From Sabellastarte sp. h YS-2021 (lineage: Eukaryota; Annelida; Polychaeta; Sabellida; Sabellidae), in assembly GCA_964017235.1 (NCBI GenBank), contig OZ024936.1:32572040-32636039 (forward strand): DNA of 64,000 nt, read 5' to 3'. Made by a program: the position numbers and the translations under genes. Position 1 is the stretch's first letter, and each line of letters opens with the position of its first letter. This document shows positions 1 through 11,500 of the stretch, in pieces. Under the pieces are notes generated by a model that did not search any database, had not been told where the DNA came from, and worked only from the letters and a program-made list of their open reading frames with translations.

Positions 1-235
1 AAATTTCGACGAAATTGCTCTATCTCGTACAGTTAAGGAGATAGAAGCAAATTTGTGTTTTTCCATTTTTGGCAAAAATTCGAAAATTCAAAATGGCCGC
101 CATTTTTGGGGAGAGCAAAATTGTTTGAAGATTGCCAAGAGTACATTGCTTAGATACCCTGTGGGTCAAAAATTTCGATGAAATCGCTCATCTCGCACGG
201 TTTAGGAGATAGACATATTTATGTTTTTTGCTACG
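1..235 (+). repeat. 170-bp 'CGCTCTATCT / ATGGCCGCCAT' satellite, partial array
   Basis: About 1.3 units of a repeat that recurs at 8345-8870, 33010-33286 and 36245-36640. Its landmarks are AAATTTCG(A/T)CGAAAT, GCTCTATCT, a GAGATA box, AAAATGGCCGCCATTTTT and a region reading ATACCCTGTGGGTCAAAA. The array runs off the left edge of the window. Confidence 0.85.
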
Positions 236-1010
236 TAGCTATTACTCAGGAGGTTAAAGCTATTACCACCAACAAAAATACCAAGCAAGCAATTGACACT
301 ATAAACCTTCACACCAAATTTTAAAAAGATGAGTTAAATATGTTTCCTTTAAAAGAGTGAAAAGAGAAATGCAATTCAGAGTAGGCTCAAAGTAGCAAAA
401 CAGCTATTACTCAGATAGCTACAAAGCTATCATCGACCAAAAGCTATCCTGGCCAAACTATTGACCCAATTATTCTTCATATAAATTTTTGTGAAGATAG
501 AAAACATTGTTTTATTAAAATGTCCAGAAAAAGTCAACTCAAAATAGCATAATAGCTATATAGCACAGTAGCTATTACTCAGTTAGCTATAAAGGTATTA
601 TCACCAAAAGCAATCCCAAGCAAGCTACTGATCCAATAATCCTCCATCCCAAAGTTTGTGAACATAGGTGAAATACTTTTCCTTTAAAATGCTTAAAATA
701 AAAAAGCTACTAAAAGTAGCTAAGTAGCTATTACTCAGTCAGTTATACAGCTATTATCACTAAAAGCAATCCTAAGCAAGCTATTGACCTAACTATTGCT
801 CATACAAAATTTGGTAAAGATATGTCAAATATTTTTCCTTAAAATGCCCGGAAACAAAAGAAGTACACAAAAGTAACTAAGTAGCTATTACTCAGTTAGC
901 TATAGAGCTATCTTCACCAAAAGGAATTCCATGCAAGCTATTAACCCAGTAAACACCCATACCAAATTTGGTAAGCATCGGATAAATACTTTTCCTTGAA
1001 ATGACCGGAA
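236..1010 (+). repeat. Tandem array of about 155-170-bp units with AGCTATTACTCAG box
   Basis: The box AGCTATTACTCAG recurs at about 237, 408, 569, 727 and 882, so the unit is about 155-170 bp with diverged copies. Other shared words are CAAGCAAGCTATTGACC and ACTTTTCCTT. A diverged relative lies at 31290-32470. The box also occurs in the 155-bp satellite of 12.3-17.5 kb. Confidence 0.85.
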
Positions 1011-1075
1011 ACCAAGCATGACGGACGGCGGAAAAAGCAAAAATAATATGTCCACCCCCTAGTGGGGTGGACATA
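1011..1075 (+). repeat. Hairpin tail of a satellite-bearing element
   Basis: A perfect 12-bp inverted repeat (TATGTCCACCCC at 1047-1058 against GGGGTGGACATA at 1064-1075, 5-bp loop) follows a GACGGACGGCGG stretch directly after the array. A hairpin close to the right end is what Helitron/Helentron-type elements carry. The right boundary of the element is inferred. Confidence 0.5.
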
Positions 1076-2094
1076 ATACTGGCGAATACTGCTTCTTACT
1101 CCATAAAAGTGACAAATATGTTGAATATTTGCAGAATAAATACCAATATTTTATGTTTCAAAATAGTGTAAATGTGCAAAATTAGCATTTTAATTCTGTG
1201 GGATATAAAATTTCTCCGCTATCCGTTTTGGAACAAAAACTTGCAGATGAAAAATACTCCCGAAATCGTCATTATAAGCTACATCAAAAATGGCCAGTTT
1301 TGTGATAAAACCAGGCGAAAATCATAGAAAAACAGTATAAAATCATTAATTTAGTTCAAATTATACCAGTAAAGTACAATTCTGTGACGATAAAAATTCG
1401 AATTCCTACACTGACATACCCCCAGTGTACCGGAAACAAAACGTAAACATCGTTTGTTTTGATTAGTTTCGCGAGAAGAACTGTCAACTCACGATCATCC
1501 GATTATTACAGTGACTTTTGCTCATTTTCATTGCATGAAAATCCATGAAAAATGGTGGAAAAATTGCAAGTTCAAAATTATAGTTCTTACTGCATAAGAA
1601 AATAAAAGAGAATAAAAGAAACATGCGAACTAAAACATGGCTTTTACTACCTTATGCAAATATATTTGCCATCTACACAAAAATCTACCCTATCAAAATT
1701 ATACTTTGTGAAGTATTTCTGGCCACTATCCCTGTACAATCCTTAAAATATAAATGACAATAGATGGGCATTAATACAATCCTTTAAAACACTCGCAAAG
1801 TCTGGTCGCATTGAGTTGAGAATTTTGCTCTCTCCGAGTACATCTTGTTGATTCTGGACCGATTATCAGTTAGAAAAATGGCTGAATAGTTTACCATGAC
1901 AACTGGAGGCAATTCCCAGCACTATATAGCACCACAAATGTAAATTGAAAGCAACTGTTTACCAAATGAATTCATCTTTTTGTTATTTGACCCAGTTACT
2001 GTGGATATTGGAGTCTCCAGTTATACAGAGTCTACTGTAGAGAAAAAGATCGATAAACAAGACCATACAGATTGTCAGCTGAATTCTGGCTCAC
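1076..2094. other. Non-repetitive AT-rich stretch, no gene seen
   Basis: No open frame of note and no clear repeat. If the Patched-like gene continues leftward this is part of intron 6. A short open stretch on the minus strand near 1790-1890 lacks family motifs and was not called. Confidence 0.5.
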
Positions 2095-2192
2095 CTTCTT
2101 TCTGTTCTGTAGTAAACTGCCTTGAGCACTGAGTGACCTTCCTCACCTACTTGCATGAATCCTTCTTCAAACAGTCGTGACCTTTTATTTCC
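2095..2192 (-). CDS. Patched/SSD-family protein, exon 6 (gene continues off the left edge)
   Basis: A 98-nt exon with acceptor CTGATTTCAG|GG and donor AGAAG|GTGAGCC. It starts in phase 0 as exon 5 ends, and leaves in phase 2. It encodes GNKRSRLFEEGFMQVGEE followed by HSVLKAVYYRTERR. The family has an aromatic/acidic segment (W/F-E-x-x-F) and a beta strand running into the second membrane helix, and this fits loosely. The motif is weaker than in exons 2-5, so the call rests partly on splice sites and phase. No convincing seventh exon was found between 1 and 2090, so the membrane bundle must lie to the left. Confidence 0.7.
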
Positions 2193-2242
2193 CTGAAATC
2201 AGAGCAGTCTAGATGAGTGCTTGAGACAACAAGCTAATAAAA

Positions 2243-3259
2243 TAGGATCAGAGATGCCCCGCCCTGTACCCCACAGCCTGGGGAAATATTTTTGAACACC
2301 ACGAGATACAGAAGTAGTGAAACAGTACAAAGATCGGGATACTTTCAGAGCAGTGTCAGTTATATTAAGGTTCAAATGATGTTTAAGTAGAGAAAATAAC
2401 ATCTAAGAGAAAGAAAATGTATAATATAATTTTATTATGTAAAGATAAAGTATTAAAACAAGACAATACAATAGCAAGATGACAGCATTAATCAGTAAAA
2501 TAAAAATTATGATGCAGACTTACAACTCCTAAGCAATGTCCCTACCAACCATCAACTTCCTACACTTTACGGTTTCAGAGATATTGCCTGGACAAAATTT
2601 TAAAGGTCAAGGTCACTACAGCAAGGTCAAAGGTCAAATCAAGGTCACACCATGACGTTGCACACTTACACCTCCTAACCAATGTCCCTACCAAGTATCA
2701 ACTTCCTACACCTTACGGTTTCTGGGATATAGCCCGGACAAGATTTACCAACTCAAGGTCACTGCGGCAAGGTCAAAGGTCAAATCAAGGTCACACCATG
2801 ACGTTGCACACCTATACCCCCTAACCAATGTCCCTACCAACCATCAACTTCCTACACTTTACGGTTTCAGAGATATTGCCTGGACAAAATTTTAAAGGTC
2901 AAGGTCACTACAGCAAGGTCAAAGGTCAAATCAAGGTCACACCATGACGTTGCACACTTACACCTCCTAACCAATGTCCCTACCAAGTATCAACTTCCTA
3001 CACCTTACGGTTTCTGGGATATAGCCCGGACAAGATTTACCAACTCAAGGTCACTGCGGCAAGGTCAAAGGTCAAATCAAGGTCACACCATGACGTTGCA
3101 CACCTATACCCCCTAACCAATGTCCCTACCAAGTATCAACTTCCTACACCTTACGGTTTCTCAGATACACCCCAGACAAACTTTTCCCGCCGCCCACCCG
3201 CTCATCCGGACACCATGGGTGAAAACAATACCCCGACAGCCCTTAAGGGCTGTGGGGTA
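2243..3259 (+). mobile_element. Pearl-like satellite-bearing element, copy A
   Basis: A complete copy. The left inner repeat TACCCCACAGCC (2267-2278) and the right terminal repeat GGCTGTGGGGTA (3248-3259) are perfect reverse complements; the left one lies about 25 bp inside the element. A palindrome, CAGCCCTTAAGGGCTG, forms the right-end hairpin. Between lie about 5 units of a 146-bp core repeat rich in CAAGGTCAAAGGTCAA. Core units start at 2534, 2680, 2826, 2972 and 3118 and alternate in type, giving a 292-bp higher unit. The element has no coding capacity. It sits in intron 5 of the Patched-like gene. The architecture resembles the 'pearl' elements described from bivalves, now often grouped with Helentrons. 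Confidence 0.82.
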
Positions 3260-3690
3260 AAAAAATATAAAATAAAAGGAAGTGACTTGAAAAGAGTCAT
3301 ATCTTGCCCTGTGAACATATATTGAAGTTTGTTGAAAAGAAAATTTAAATGGTATTCAAACAAATTAACTTCATTAATCCTATAATACGTTGAACTTAAA
3401 TGTACTAGAAAAGCATTAATTTTCTACTTTACCAGAAATATCAGATAACAAGTAAATTCTATCTAACAGAGTTAAAGCATAGTTATACTCAGAAATACAC
3501 TCATAAACTGACAAATGCAGACTATACCTCACATTGGTTAATCTCTATTACACAAAATTAATCTATCAAGTTTCAAATGTATATTAATGTACAACATAAT
3601 GCCTAGCTGTTAGTCAAAATTTAATTTTGGTAAACTCACCTTTACAGTAAACTCAGCAACACTTCAACATAATAGATAACTGAGTCATAC
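3260..3690. other. Intron 5 sequence, nothing recognised
   Basis: AT-rich sequence between element A and exon 5 with no repeat or frame of note. Confidence 0.5.
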
Positions 3691-3835
3691 CTCTGCCAGC
3701 TCCTCCTGAATGGAGGCATTGCTCTTCAGCACATAGAGTAGGTAAGCTGCCTTGGCTCCCACAATCCTCCCACTACTGTCTCTAGTTAGACCTCCCAGGT
3801 ACCGAGTCACTTCAAACTGAACCTGGTACACCGGA
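3691..3835 (-). CDS. Patched/SSD-family protein, exon 5 (LGG and GAKA motifs)
   Basis: A 145-nt exon with acceptor TTTATAG|T and donor GCAGAG|GTATGA. One base completes Ser with the AG left by exon 4, then 48 codons follow and it ends in phase 0. It encodes VYQVQFEVTRYLGGLTRD, then SSGRIVGAKAAYLLYVLK. The order LGG - acidic/D-x-x-G-x-(I/V)-(V/I)-GA-(K/E)-A - hydrophobic strand is the most recognisable part of the Patched outer loop. GC content here is clearly higher than in the flanking introns, as expected for coding sequence. Confidence 0.9.
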
Positions 3836-4611
3836 CTATAAACAAACAATACGTGTGATACAGTGTGTTGAATTTAAGGCTGTAGGCAACAAGAGTAGAG
3901 TAGAATAATGTGTCTGTAGTCAGACCTTCAGGATGCTATTATGTGAACATAAACTGAAACTGGTACACCAGACTGTAAACAAATAGTACAGTCTGTTAAA
4001 CTTACCATCCAGCTGTATTAGAACAACTAAAAATTCTGGAGTATAGTATTTCCCTTGTCAAAATTCCAAGGGTGTCACTACAAACTGAGCCAATGGACTG
4101 TAAAATAAACTCAACACTGGGCTGTATGAAAAAAGCAGTTTAATATATAAAAGTATACTGAACTCATAACGCATTGTTTTTCAAAATGAGGCAAAAAATA
4201 TTCCCAGACAAGATTTTGTAATGATGAATATATCCTGCAAATTTGAGAACTCTACCTACAATATCTTGGCCTCTAGAGGTGTAACAGAAAAATATCTACA
4301 CACTGCATAATCCATAGCATCCACCGGATGCCATCCACCTTGAGACCAGATTTGTCTGAGTCTATATTAAATTTTATAGCTAAGACAGTCTGCATCTTTT
4401 CATTTCCCAGTTGTCAGTGACAAGTCATGTGATTACATTTTGGTCACGGGAAGATTCAAGTCACATTTCTGGCTATCCAGTTTAGCTTTAATGGTACATA
4501 TCCATACAGTCATATACAAGTTCCAACACACCCCCATCTACTTGTCCTTGAAGGAAGCTAATTATGCCAATCAGACTCTTGGAAAAGAACAATAATATTA
4601 GAAATAGCTGA

Positions 4612-5800
4612 AGCAGCATCAGAGATGCCCACACCCCACGGCCTGAGGAAATAGTGTTGGACAATATGAGATGCAGAAGAGGTGAAAGAGTACAAAGGTC
4701 AGGAAAATGTCAGAACAGACAGTGTAAGTTGCATAAAAAGGCAAGAGAAAATAACATATGAGAAACAAAATATATATACATATAAAGACAAAGTATCAAA
4801 ACAAGATAGTTCAATATAGCAAGATGACATCATAATTTAGTTGGCTAAAAATTGCTCTAAAAGTTATGAAAGTATAGCTGTCAATGCGGATTAGTGCTCT
4901 CGTGGCAACTCGCCAACCTGAGTTTTATATCGTTTGTGTTCAACTCGTGAACATGAGTTTGTCTTATTGCAAACTCGAGTTCCTTTAAAATACTGCAAAA
5001 CAATATATAAATAAACCACTTGCCAGTGTATAAAGATGCTATAAAAGCACAATTCGACTTGTTTACTTAATATTTTCCGTCTTGTATACCTATTATGATT
5101 CAAAGCCAATGATTTCTCTCCACACACCTTACCTGGTAAAACACCCAATCAAAACGTCCATTTTATTTATCAATATGGTGGGGATGTTGATCCTTATTTT
5201 GCAAATAAAATATGACAAATTTTGTTGGAAAATGGTAATTTATTCTGAAAGAAAGCATACTTAGTCTAGTGCATATATATTTTAGGTTTGGGTGTTTTAA
5301 AATATTGTTATTGAGTTCAACTCGAGTTGACTCGTCGGTGATGCATGAAACTCGAGTCAGTACTTGGACGGCTCGCAGGAGCACAAATGCAGACAGCGTA
5401 ATTTGGCAAAAGTATGTATAATAATCAGTTACAGCAATCCATATATTTTTATGATAGAAGAAATATGTCACAAATAGAGCAGTAGAAACATTCTCGCAGA
5501 GGCAAAGTCAAAGGTCAAATCAAAGTCACATGATGATGATGCACAATTACAACCCCACAACCAATGTTCCTACCACGTATCAACTTCCTATACCTTCCAG
5601 TTTTGAGACATAGCCATGACATGACGCTGCAAACCTATACCCACAATTAATGTCTCTGCCGAGTATCAACATCCTAAACCTTGTGGATTCTGCACCACCA
5701 AGACAAGATTTTCCAGCCACCCGCCCAAAAGCCTGCCCTACCATCCATTCCAAATCGTTGAAAACAATACCCTTATCCATGGTTAGGGGTTCCTGTTGTA
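4612..5800 (+). mobile_element. Pearl-like element, copy B, interrupted by a MITE
   Basis: The left end (GCATCAGAGATGCCC, then CACCCCACGGCC) and the right-part core words (TACCACGTATCAACTTCC, CATGACGCTGCA) match the family of copy A. The right terminus has decayed (GGTTAGGGGTT near 5785). A 495-bp insertion at 4892-5386 splits it. It lies in intron 4 of the Patched-like gene. Confidence 0.72.
4892..5386. mobile_element. hAT-like MITE nested in copy B
   Basis: The ends read TAGTGCTC on the left and, reverse-complemented, TTGTGCTC on the right. The flanks are ATGCGGAT (4884-4891) and ATGCAGAC (5387-5394), an imperfect 8-bp duplication. The related element near 18150 reads TCAAAGCAGATAGC with no insert, an empty-site paralogue. 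An 8-bp duplication and a TAG-start terminus are typical of hAT. The inside has several CTCGAGTT words in both orientations and no coding frame. Confidence 0.55.
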
Positions 5801-5987
5801 TGAAAAATATATATAACATTCTGTATATCCATCTATAAAGGCAATATACAGTTTATAGTGAATAATAAAAAAAATCAGTACTGAATGAATGATAAGTAAT
5901 ATCTACACTGCTAAAACAGATGCAACAAATAGATTTAGAACTTTAGTTCTAGCTACATACACAGTTTTCAGCAGATAAAAGCCTCAC

Positions 5988-6104
5988 CTGATTTCAACTG
6001 AGTTGACAACATTAATAATGGTATCAGTGTCCAGTTCAGAGATGATAGAGCTGTTGAATGACCAGAGTTCAAGGACACTGTTTGACCAGCACTCTGACCC
6101 AAGT
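5988..6104 (-). CDS. Patched/SSD-family protein, exon 4 (ELW motif)
   Basis: A 117-nt exon between acceptor ATTTCAG|A and donor ATCAG|GTGAGG, entering and leaving in phase 2. The first base completes Arg after the CAR of exon 3. It encodes LGSECWSNSVLELWSFN, then IISELDTDTIINVVNSVEI. The pattern C-x(4)-S-(L/V)-L-E-L-W followed by a helix with D/T-x-I is a hallmark of the first outer loop of Patched-domain proteins. The longer open frame that overlaps it on this strand (up to 6165) is a different frame and not the real product. Confidence 0.87.
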
Positions 6105-7015
6105 CTGAAATAATTTGCCTGATTTGAAGAATCAAACTAACAACTGGGTCCATATTCAGTAACATTCTTACTCTTAGAAAGTTTTTAGTGTAACATTTCT
6201 AAGAGTAAGATTTTTTAAAGTCATGCGAACTTTTAGAATTTGAAAGGTATTTAAGTGACATCATGAGGCAACATAAGTATTTTTAATTATTTTTCAACAC
6301 AAAGGAATTATTTGTGTGGCTCGAAAATCTGTATTGAAATGCACATTTATGATAATTTTGAAAAAAAAACTTGTACTTTCTTTTTTATTCTTAAAATTGC
6401 TTTTCTTAGAATAAGAGTATTCTATGAATATGACCGTGAATACAGTGATGTTTTGTCCAAACATATTCCATAAGATCCACAAGTTTCAACCATGTACCCA
6501 ATACTCTATACAGTATGAAAAAATAGTTAAACAGCTCAGTCAGTGAAAAAGTAGAACTGCCTTTATGTTGAAAGCGAAGTTCTATGAAAGGTACTGTAAA
6601 ATAGATATCTTAGTATTCAATACATATTACAACCAGAGATCTCAAATTAAAACTGAACAGAGGCTGGATAAGCCCACAAAGTCTATGTGTTAGTTTCCAA
6701 AAACACACTCAGGTGATATCTCGTAGAAAATCTAATATCTCGTAGAAGTATTTTCTGCAAACTATAAACAAGGGCACTGTCTCAGAGAGCATATAACTTG
6801 AACTTATACATCTTGAAAAAAAGACAAGCAAGGACAAGTGTTCTTCAGAGATATTTTATTGAAATCTTGACAGAAATTACATACTGAATACTGAATACAT
6901 GGTTCTGAATGAAACTGGTTGTTGAATTTTTTTCTGATAAAACTAACAAATCACTAGATAAACCAGATTTATATGTACAAGACCTGACTTGACTTGCCAG
7001 TAATTACGTCCTCAC

Positions 7016-7089
7016 CTGGCACACACGTTGTCCCAAGTCACCCCATCGCCCTCATCGATGGCCTTCACCTTTTGATCAATCTCCAATAT
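7016..7089 (-). CDS. Patched/SSD-family protein, exon 3
   Basis: A 74-nt exon with acceptor ATTATAG|ATA and donor CCAG|GTGAGG. It starts in phase 0 (as exon 2 ends) and leaves in phase 2. It encodes ILEIDQKVKAIDEG followed by TWDNVCAR. In Patched-like proteins the segment after the VLxP motif is a short helix followed by W/F-x-D-x-C, and this exon has that pattern including the conserved Cys. It follows a 12.5-kb intron that holds the large 155-bp satellite array. The short length alone would be weak evidence; phase agreement on both sides and the family motif make it convincing. Confidence 0.83.
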
Positions 7090-8194
7090 CTATAATTTCA
7101 TACACTAAATTCACTAATTACAATTGTTCAAAACAATACACAAGTTATCAGTAGCATGCTCATGAAAATTAGAGCAAGAAATTAAAATTTTCCACAGTAA
7201 GTAAAATTCACCATGTACCAGGGACAGAAACTCTGTTGAATTTCTATGACCTGTGTGATATTTTTGACATATTTGTGGCTTTGTGACTTACATTACAGGC
7301 CTTTGATCTCCCCTTATGGATAATTTTGTCTCACTTTTTAATGATACTGTCAGTGGTGGATGTTATATTCCTAAGCAACTACAGGCACTATTATCAGAAC
7401 TCACATACAAGTATTAATACCTATCCAAAGTATAAGCTGGACTGAAAAACTGATCATATTAATTGATTATATTAATGACTGTTGAATCATTTCCTGGTGT
7501 TGTGCCTTAGAGTCAGCCCTGGGCAGAAATTAAGCACTATAAAAGTCTAGAATAGAATACAATAGAATATATCAGACAATAAAAATACAACAAGAATTTC
7601 TACATGATGGTAAAATGTAACAGTATTTTCAAAAAAGATATTTTAACATGACATTTTTTACCAGTGCATTTATAGTGCAACCACTCATTATGTCTGTTAA
7701 AGTGCTGCATAAAGGAGAAAGTTTTTTTTTTTTTCATTTGGTTTTTAAAAGAAAAAAATTGCCAATATCAATACATGTTAGTAGAACAGTTAAAATAGAT
7801 ATTAAAAGTACATCAGTAGTTACTACCAAACTCAGATAGATTAATTTTTTGAAAAAGAATATATTAGCCAGAGTTAGCAAAACGACTATCTGACATACTT
7901 AAATACACATACCTGGAACCTGATACAGTTATACTTATATTAGTCTGGAAAATAAATGTTGTAAAAATTAGCAAAATATGAAATGTTTCATGTGCAGTGG
8001 TAAAATGACATGAGGAAGTTTTTTTTCAGTAAAGCCAGCTATAAATGTTAATGATGGCCTCTAGATTAATACTTTACCATGACTTATAATTTGTAAACTT
8101 TCACAAGACACTCGTTTCTAGGATAGCAATTAACATTCACAAAATAAAAATGATCGTGACTTTAACATGTTTACTGCAATAACCAGTGAAATGT

Positions 8195-8345
8195 AACTAG
8201 AGGATCGCTTGCCAAAAAAAAAGATAATGTTTTTGCACAGCAAAAACAAAGGGTCCCGAAAAGGATAAGCCAGATAGATTTTCAAACTCAAGGTCACTAT
8301 GGCAAGGGCAAAGTGCAAACCAAGGTGATACTACAATGTTGCACA
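8195..8345 (+). repeat. Pearl-like core fragment joined to the 170-bp satellite
   Basis: 8195-8270 (TAACTAGAGGATCGCTTGCC...) matches 32885-32943. 8280-8340 matches the core unit at 32607-32690 almost base for base. At about 8342 the sequence switches directly into the 170-bp satellite. Confidence 0.7.
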
Positions 8346-8870
8346 CCTACACTCCAAACCATCTATCTAGCACGGTCTTCGAGATATAAGCATTTCTGTG
8401 TTTTAAAATTTTTGCAAAAAATTCGAAGAAGTCAAAATGGCCACCATTTTTGGCGAGACAAAACTTTTTTTGAAAATTGGGATGGCTACTCTGCAGAGAT
8501 ACCCTGTGGGCCAAAAATTTCATCGAAATCCATCTATCTAGCACAGTTTTTGAGATATGAGCACTTTTGTGTTTTGCAATTTTTGCAAAAAATTTGAAAA
8601 TTCAAAATGGCCACCATTTTTGGAGTGACAAATTTTTTTTTGAAAATTAGGATAGCTAATTCTGCAGAGATACCCTGTGGATAAAAAAGTTCGTCGAAAT
8701 CGCTCTATCTAGCACAGTTTTCGAGATATAAGCACTTTTGTGTTTTGCAATTTTTCCGAAAAATTTGAAAATTCAAAATGGCCGCCATTTTCGGGGAGAC
8801 AAAAATTTTCAAGATTTTCAAGATATAAGCATTTTTGTGTTTTCCTTATTTGGAAATTCTTAATGATTAA
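8346..8870 (+). repeat. 170-bp satellite, about 3 units
   Basis: The GGCGAGACA-type box recurs at 8452, 8622 and 8792, a strict 170-bp period. Units contain AAAATGGCCACCATTTTT and CTATCTAGCACAGTTTT. The same family occurs at 1-235, 33010-33286 and 36245-36640. Confidence 0.9.
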
Positions 8871-9340
8871 TTAATCATTAATTACTCGGCCATTTCTTAA
8901 CCAATCAATGTCAAAATCTAATGATTTTCAGATTTTTATAGAATGAACTGCATTTGCCAAGTTTCAGGTGAATTGATAAAATCCCTTTCAAGTTATCATC
9001 CGGACAAGCTTACCCAGGCCTGATACTTACACAAAAGAATTTACTTGTGGCCTAGTACATATATGCACAATAAGAGAGAAATCCCTTAAATACTCAATGA
9101 GAAAATTGAGATAAAATGTTGAAATTTTCTCACTTTGGATGGGGGTACCTCATTTGTAATGGCTCTGGGGAACAGACAAACAAACAGATCTGCATGTCTT
9201 GAACAATTTTTCATCCTCAATAGTTAAGGTATCTGTTTAAAAAACAGCATGTCTCTGGGCCTTGTAGTTTTGGAGAAGTTGTTCACGTGGGCGAGGACTC
9301 CACAGAGTGATGCAATACTGTCAGCTGACTGCTGACACAA
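8828..9340 (+). mobile_element. Tail modules of satellite-bearing elements
   Basis: 8828-9010 (ATGATTAATTAATCATTAAT, then ATCATCCGGACAAGCTT) recurs at 36618-36775. 9010-9340 (GTGGCCTAGTACATATATGC ... GTCAGCTGACTGCTGAC) recurs at 17690-18045 behind the large 155-bp array. So these are the 3' modules of two element families, joined here without a large array. They lie in intron 2. Confidence 0.65.
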
Positions 9341-10412
9341 TACAAAATCGGCTATTTATGACCCCGTAGTTTTGACCCGTGACCCGGTCAGGGGAAAAAT
9401 CTGACTGGCTATCTAGACTCTTCACATATGGTTTCCCAATACCTCGTAATACTTTCTAAATCTCTAAAAGCAACAATAAAGGAGATATAAGGCAAAATAT
9501 AAAAATCAAGTATCAGGTATCCATGTGCTTAATCTCCGAACTTGCGGATTCTAAGGCAAACCATCCAAATCGTAATACATAACAGAAGTCTTAAAACATA
9601 ACAGGGTAGTCACCAGTGGACCATCAGTGTTCAGTAGTAAGAAAACCCAGGGAGGGAGAGACTTCTGAAACAAATAAGTTTTAAGTCGCCTTTTTAAACA
9701 TGATAGCGTAGGAGTAGTTTGAATTTCCAGTGGCAAATCATTCCAGAGTTTTGGAGCATCATATGAGAAGCACTTGTTGAAAAGAACTTTAGATTTACGA
9801 ACTGAATAGCAATAGAAGGGAACTTTGACAAACACTTTTTTGATAACAGCAGCTTGTTTTAACAGCAGATGTATATAAAGACAAATAAGGGGCAGGGGAG
9901 TTGCGGGAAATTTAACTTGCTTTCTAGACTCTCCATATATTGTTTCCTACTAGTTCCCAATATATTTTAAGGCTCTAAATGCAATACTTAAGAAGATAAT
10001 AGGGGAGGGGTTTCACATGAATTTTAAGCTTTCTGGTTGGTACCTTGGAGAAAATTGCTCATAAATCATTCAATTTTCATCAGATCACTCCGAAAATCTA
10101 ACCGGCTTGTGTTTTTGATAGTATGAACATGTGTATGAACAAGCCTCTGCTGTCAGTACACTTTGAGAGCAGCGATGATGGGCGGGTGTATGCAAAAAAA
10201 CTATTTTTTGGTCATGTGACCTTGACAAAGATCAAAGGTCAAATTTAAGCATGTGGAAACATTTTCGCATGCCACAGGTATATAACTGCCAAATATGGTT
10301 AGAAAGCTTCGAATAATAAGGGAGATATTCCAGGGAGACCATAATGCGGCTGTGGTGTCGGCGAGGAAACTGAAGTGCAAACAAATAAGTGCCCTTTCAG
10401 GGATGCTTACTT
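9341..10412 (+). mobile_element. Non-autonomous element with CCCTTTCAGGG hairpin tail, LINE fragment inside
   Basis: Matches 38640-39690: the CAATACCTC(G/T)TAATAC unit, the AAGAAGATAATAGGGG word, the GGGAGACCATAATGCGGC stretch, and a right hairpin AAGTGCCCTTTCAGGGATGC near 10387-10408. The copy at 38.6 kb has about 4 tandem units; here there are about one and a half, split by a piece of retrotransposon at about 9515-9890. Confidence 0.7.
9551..9840 (-). pseudogene. 3' fragment of a non-LTR retrotransposon ORF2
   Basis: The minus strand encodes a peptide with FSYDAPKLWNDLPLEIQ, then LSCLKRRLKTYLF. This is the familiar carboxy end of CR1/Jockey-type LINE ORF2 proteins (x-APKLWN-x-LP-x-x-I ... 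FK-x-x-LK-x-x-LF). Only about 95 codons survive, with no reverse transcriptase core, so this is a 5'-truncated dead copy. It sits inside a non-autonomous element in intron 2 of the Patched-like gene. Confidence 0.72.
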
Positions 10413-10571
10413 AAAATACTAAAATTTGCAGAATTTGAGTAATCCTCCTCACAGAGACACAGTGTACAAGTGGATATTTTGACAAAATACTAGTATCAGC
10501 TTTTTTGTGTTAATCTCTTAAAGAGAATCTACCCATTAGTGAGAATTCCAGTGAATTAATTAAAATATGAA

Positions 10572-10690
10572 AATAGCATCAACGATGCTCGTACCCCACA
10601 ACCTGGGGAAATAGCACTGGACATCATGAGATACAAAAGACATGAAACAGTGTAAGTTTTATAAAGGTGCAGCAGAAACTAGATTGGCCC
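10572..10690 (+). mobile_element. Pearl-like element, left end (copy C)
   Basis: Carries the family left end (ATAGCATCAACGATG, TACCCCACAACC, GGGGAAATAG) and is then lost after CAGTGTAAGTTTTATAAAGG. The matching right portion may be at 18060-19505, so the two may be halves of one element opened by a later insertion of about 7.4 kb. Confidence 0.6.
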
Positions 10691-11500
10691 AACTCGGCGC
10701 CAACATATCCCCAGACAGGTCATCGCTCACGCCATATGGTTTGACTGGGCATTTTCCTTAGGACCCATCTTTGTACGACATAATTCTGAGCAAAAGATAA
10801 CCACTTATGTAGGAACTTCAGCAATGTGAGTACTTTTTGAATTCCATACATTTCTGTATGTACATTTCAAAAAAAAAATATATATGGTGTAAATTGGATG
10901 CATGTTTTGTTCATATCTGAATGATATCATTCCTCCTCTACACCCCTCCCCCAACCCCCTCCCTTGTCTTATTAGATGACAACTTCAACTCAGTGGGGTG
11001 GGAATGGGTGGATCTTTTTTGTTCTGTAACAGCCTCTTAAGTATTAACAAATAAAATATACATTCAAGGGGCAATAAAATACTCACAAATCATAAATGGT
11101 CCAGTCTATCCATTTTACAAAGTTAACTTACTTAATCTCATGAGCAATAAAACAAATCAAACATATCAATAAGAAATGTCCATAGGGAAAAATATATTTG
11201 CGTGACGGACCCGAATCCAATACATAAACAAGAGGAGAGTGCCCGTGAACGGGCACTGTGTCAGCTGACTGAATGTTTTGGATTTGTGATGGTGATAATG
11301 AGAGGAAAGCATAATTATCAGGGAAAGGGCTGTACAGAAATACAGTAAATGGTAACTGAACAGCATGTTCGAAAGATATTTCGAAGCTGACAGAAGAAAA
11401 GGACAAAAAAGTTGTGCCCTGCAAATGGTATTATGAAATAAAGTAACAAGGTAATTGTTTAAGGGTAAAAAGTAGGTTAAAAATATTTAAAGAAATACTA
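10691..11500. other. Intron 2 stretch, no recognised feature
   Basis: No repeat unit or convincing coding frame. The open frame on the minus strand at 11128-11424 has no recognisable family motif. It could be the left arm of the element that carries the arrays to its right. Confidence 0.45.

Noticed and set aside
1790..1890. A seventh exon of the Patched-like gene (minus strand, open stretch with TDNRSRINKMYSER)
   Set aside because: No Patched motif, and splice signals do not fit the required phase clearly.
5968..6165. 65-codon minus-strand frame over exon 4
   Set aside because: It is a shadow frame; the real exon reads in another frame with the LGSECW and ELW motifs.
11128..11424. 98-codon minus-strand frame
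   Set aside because: No family motif, low-complexity composition, inside an intron.
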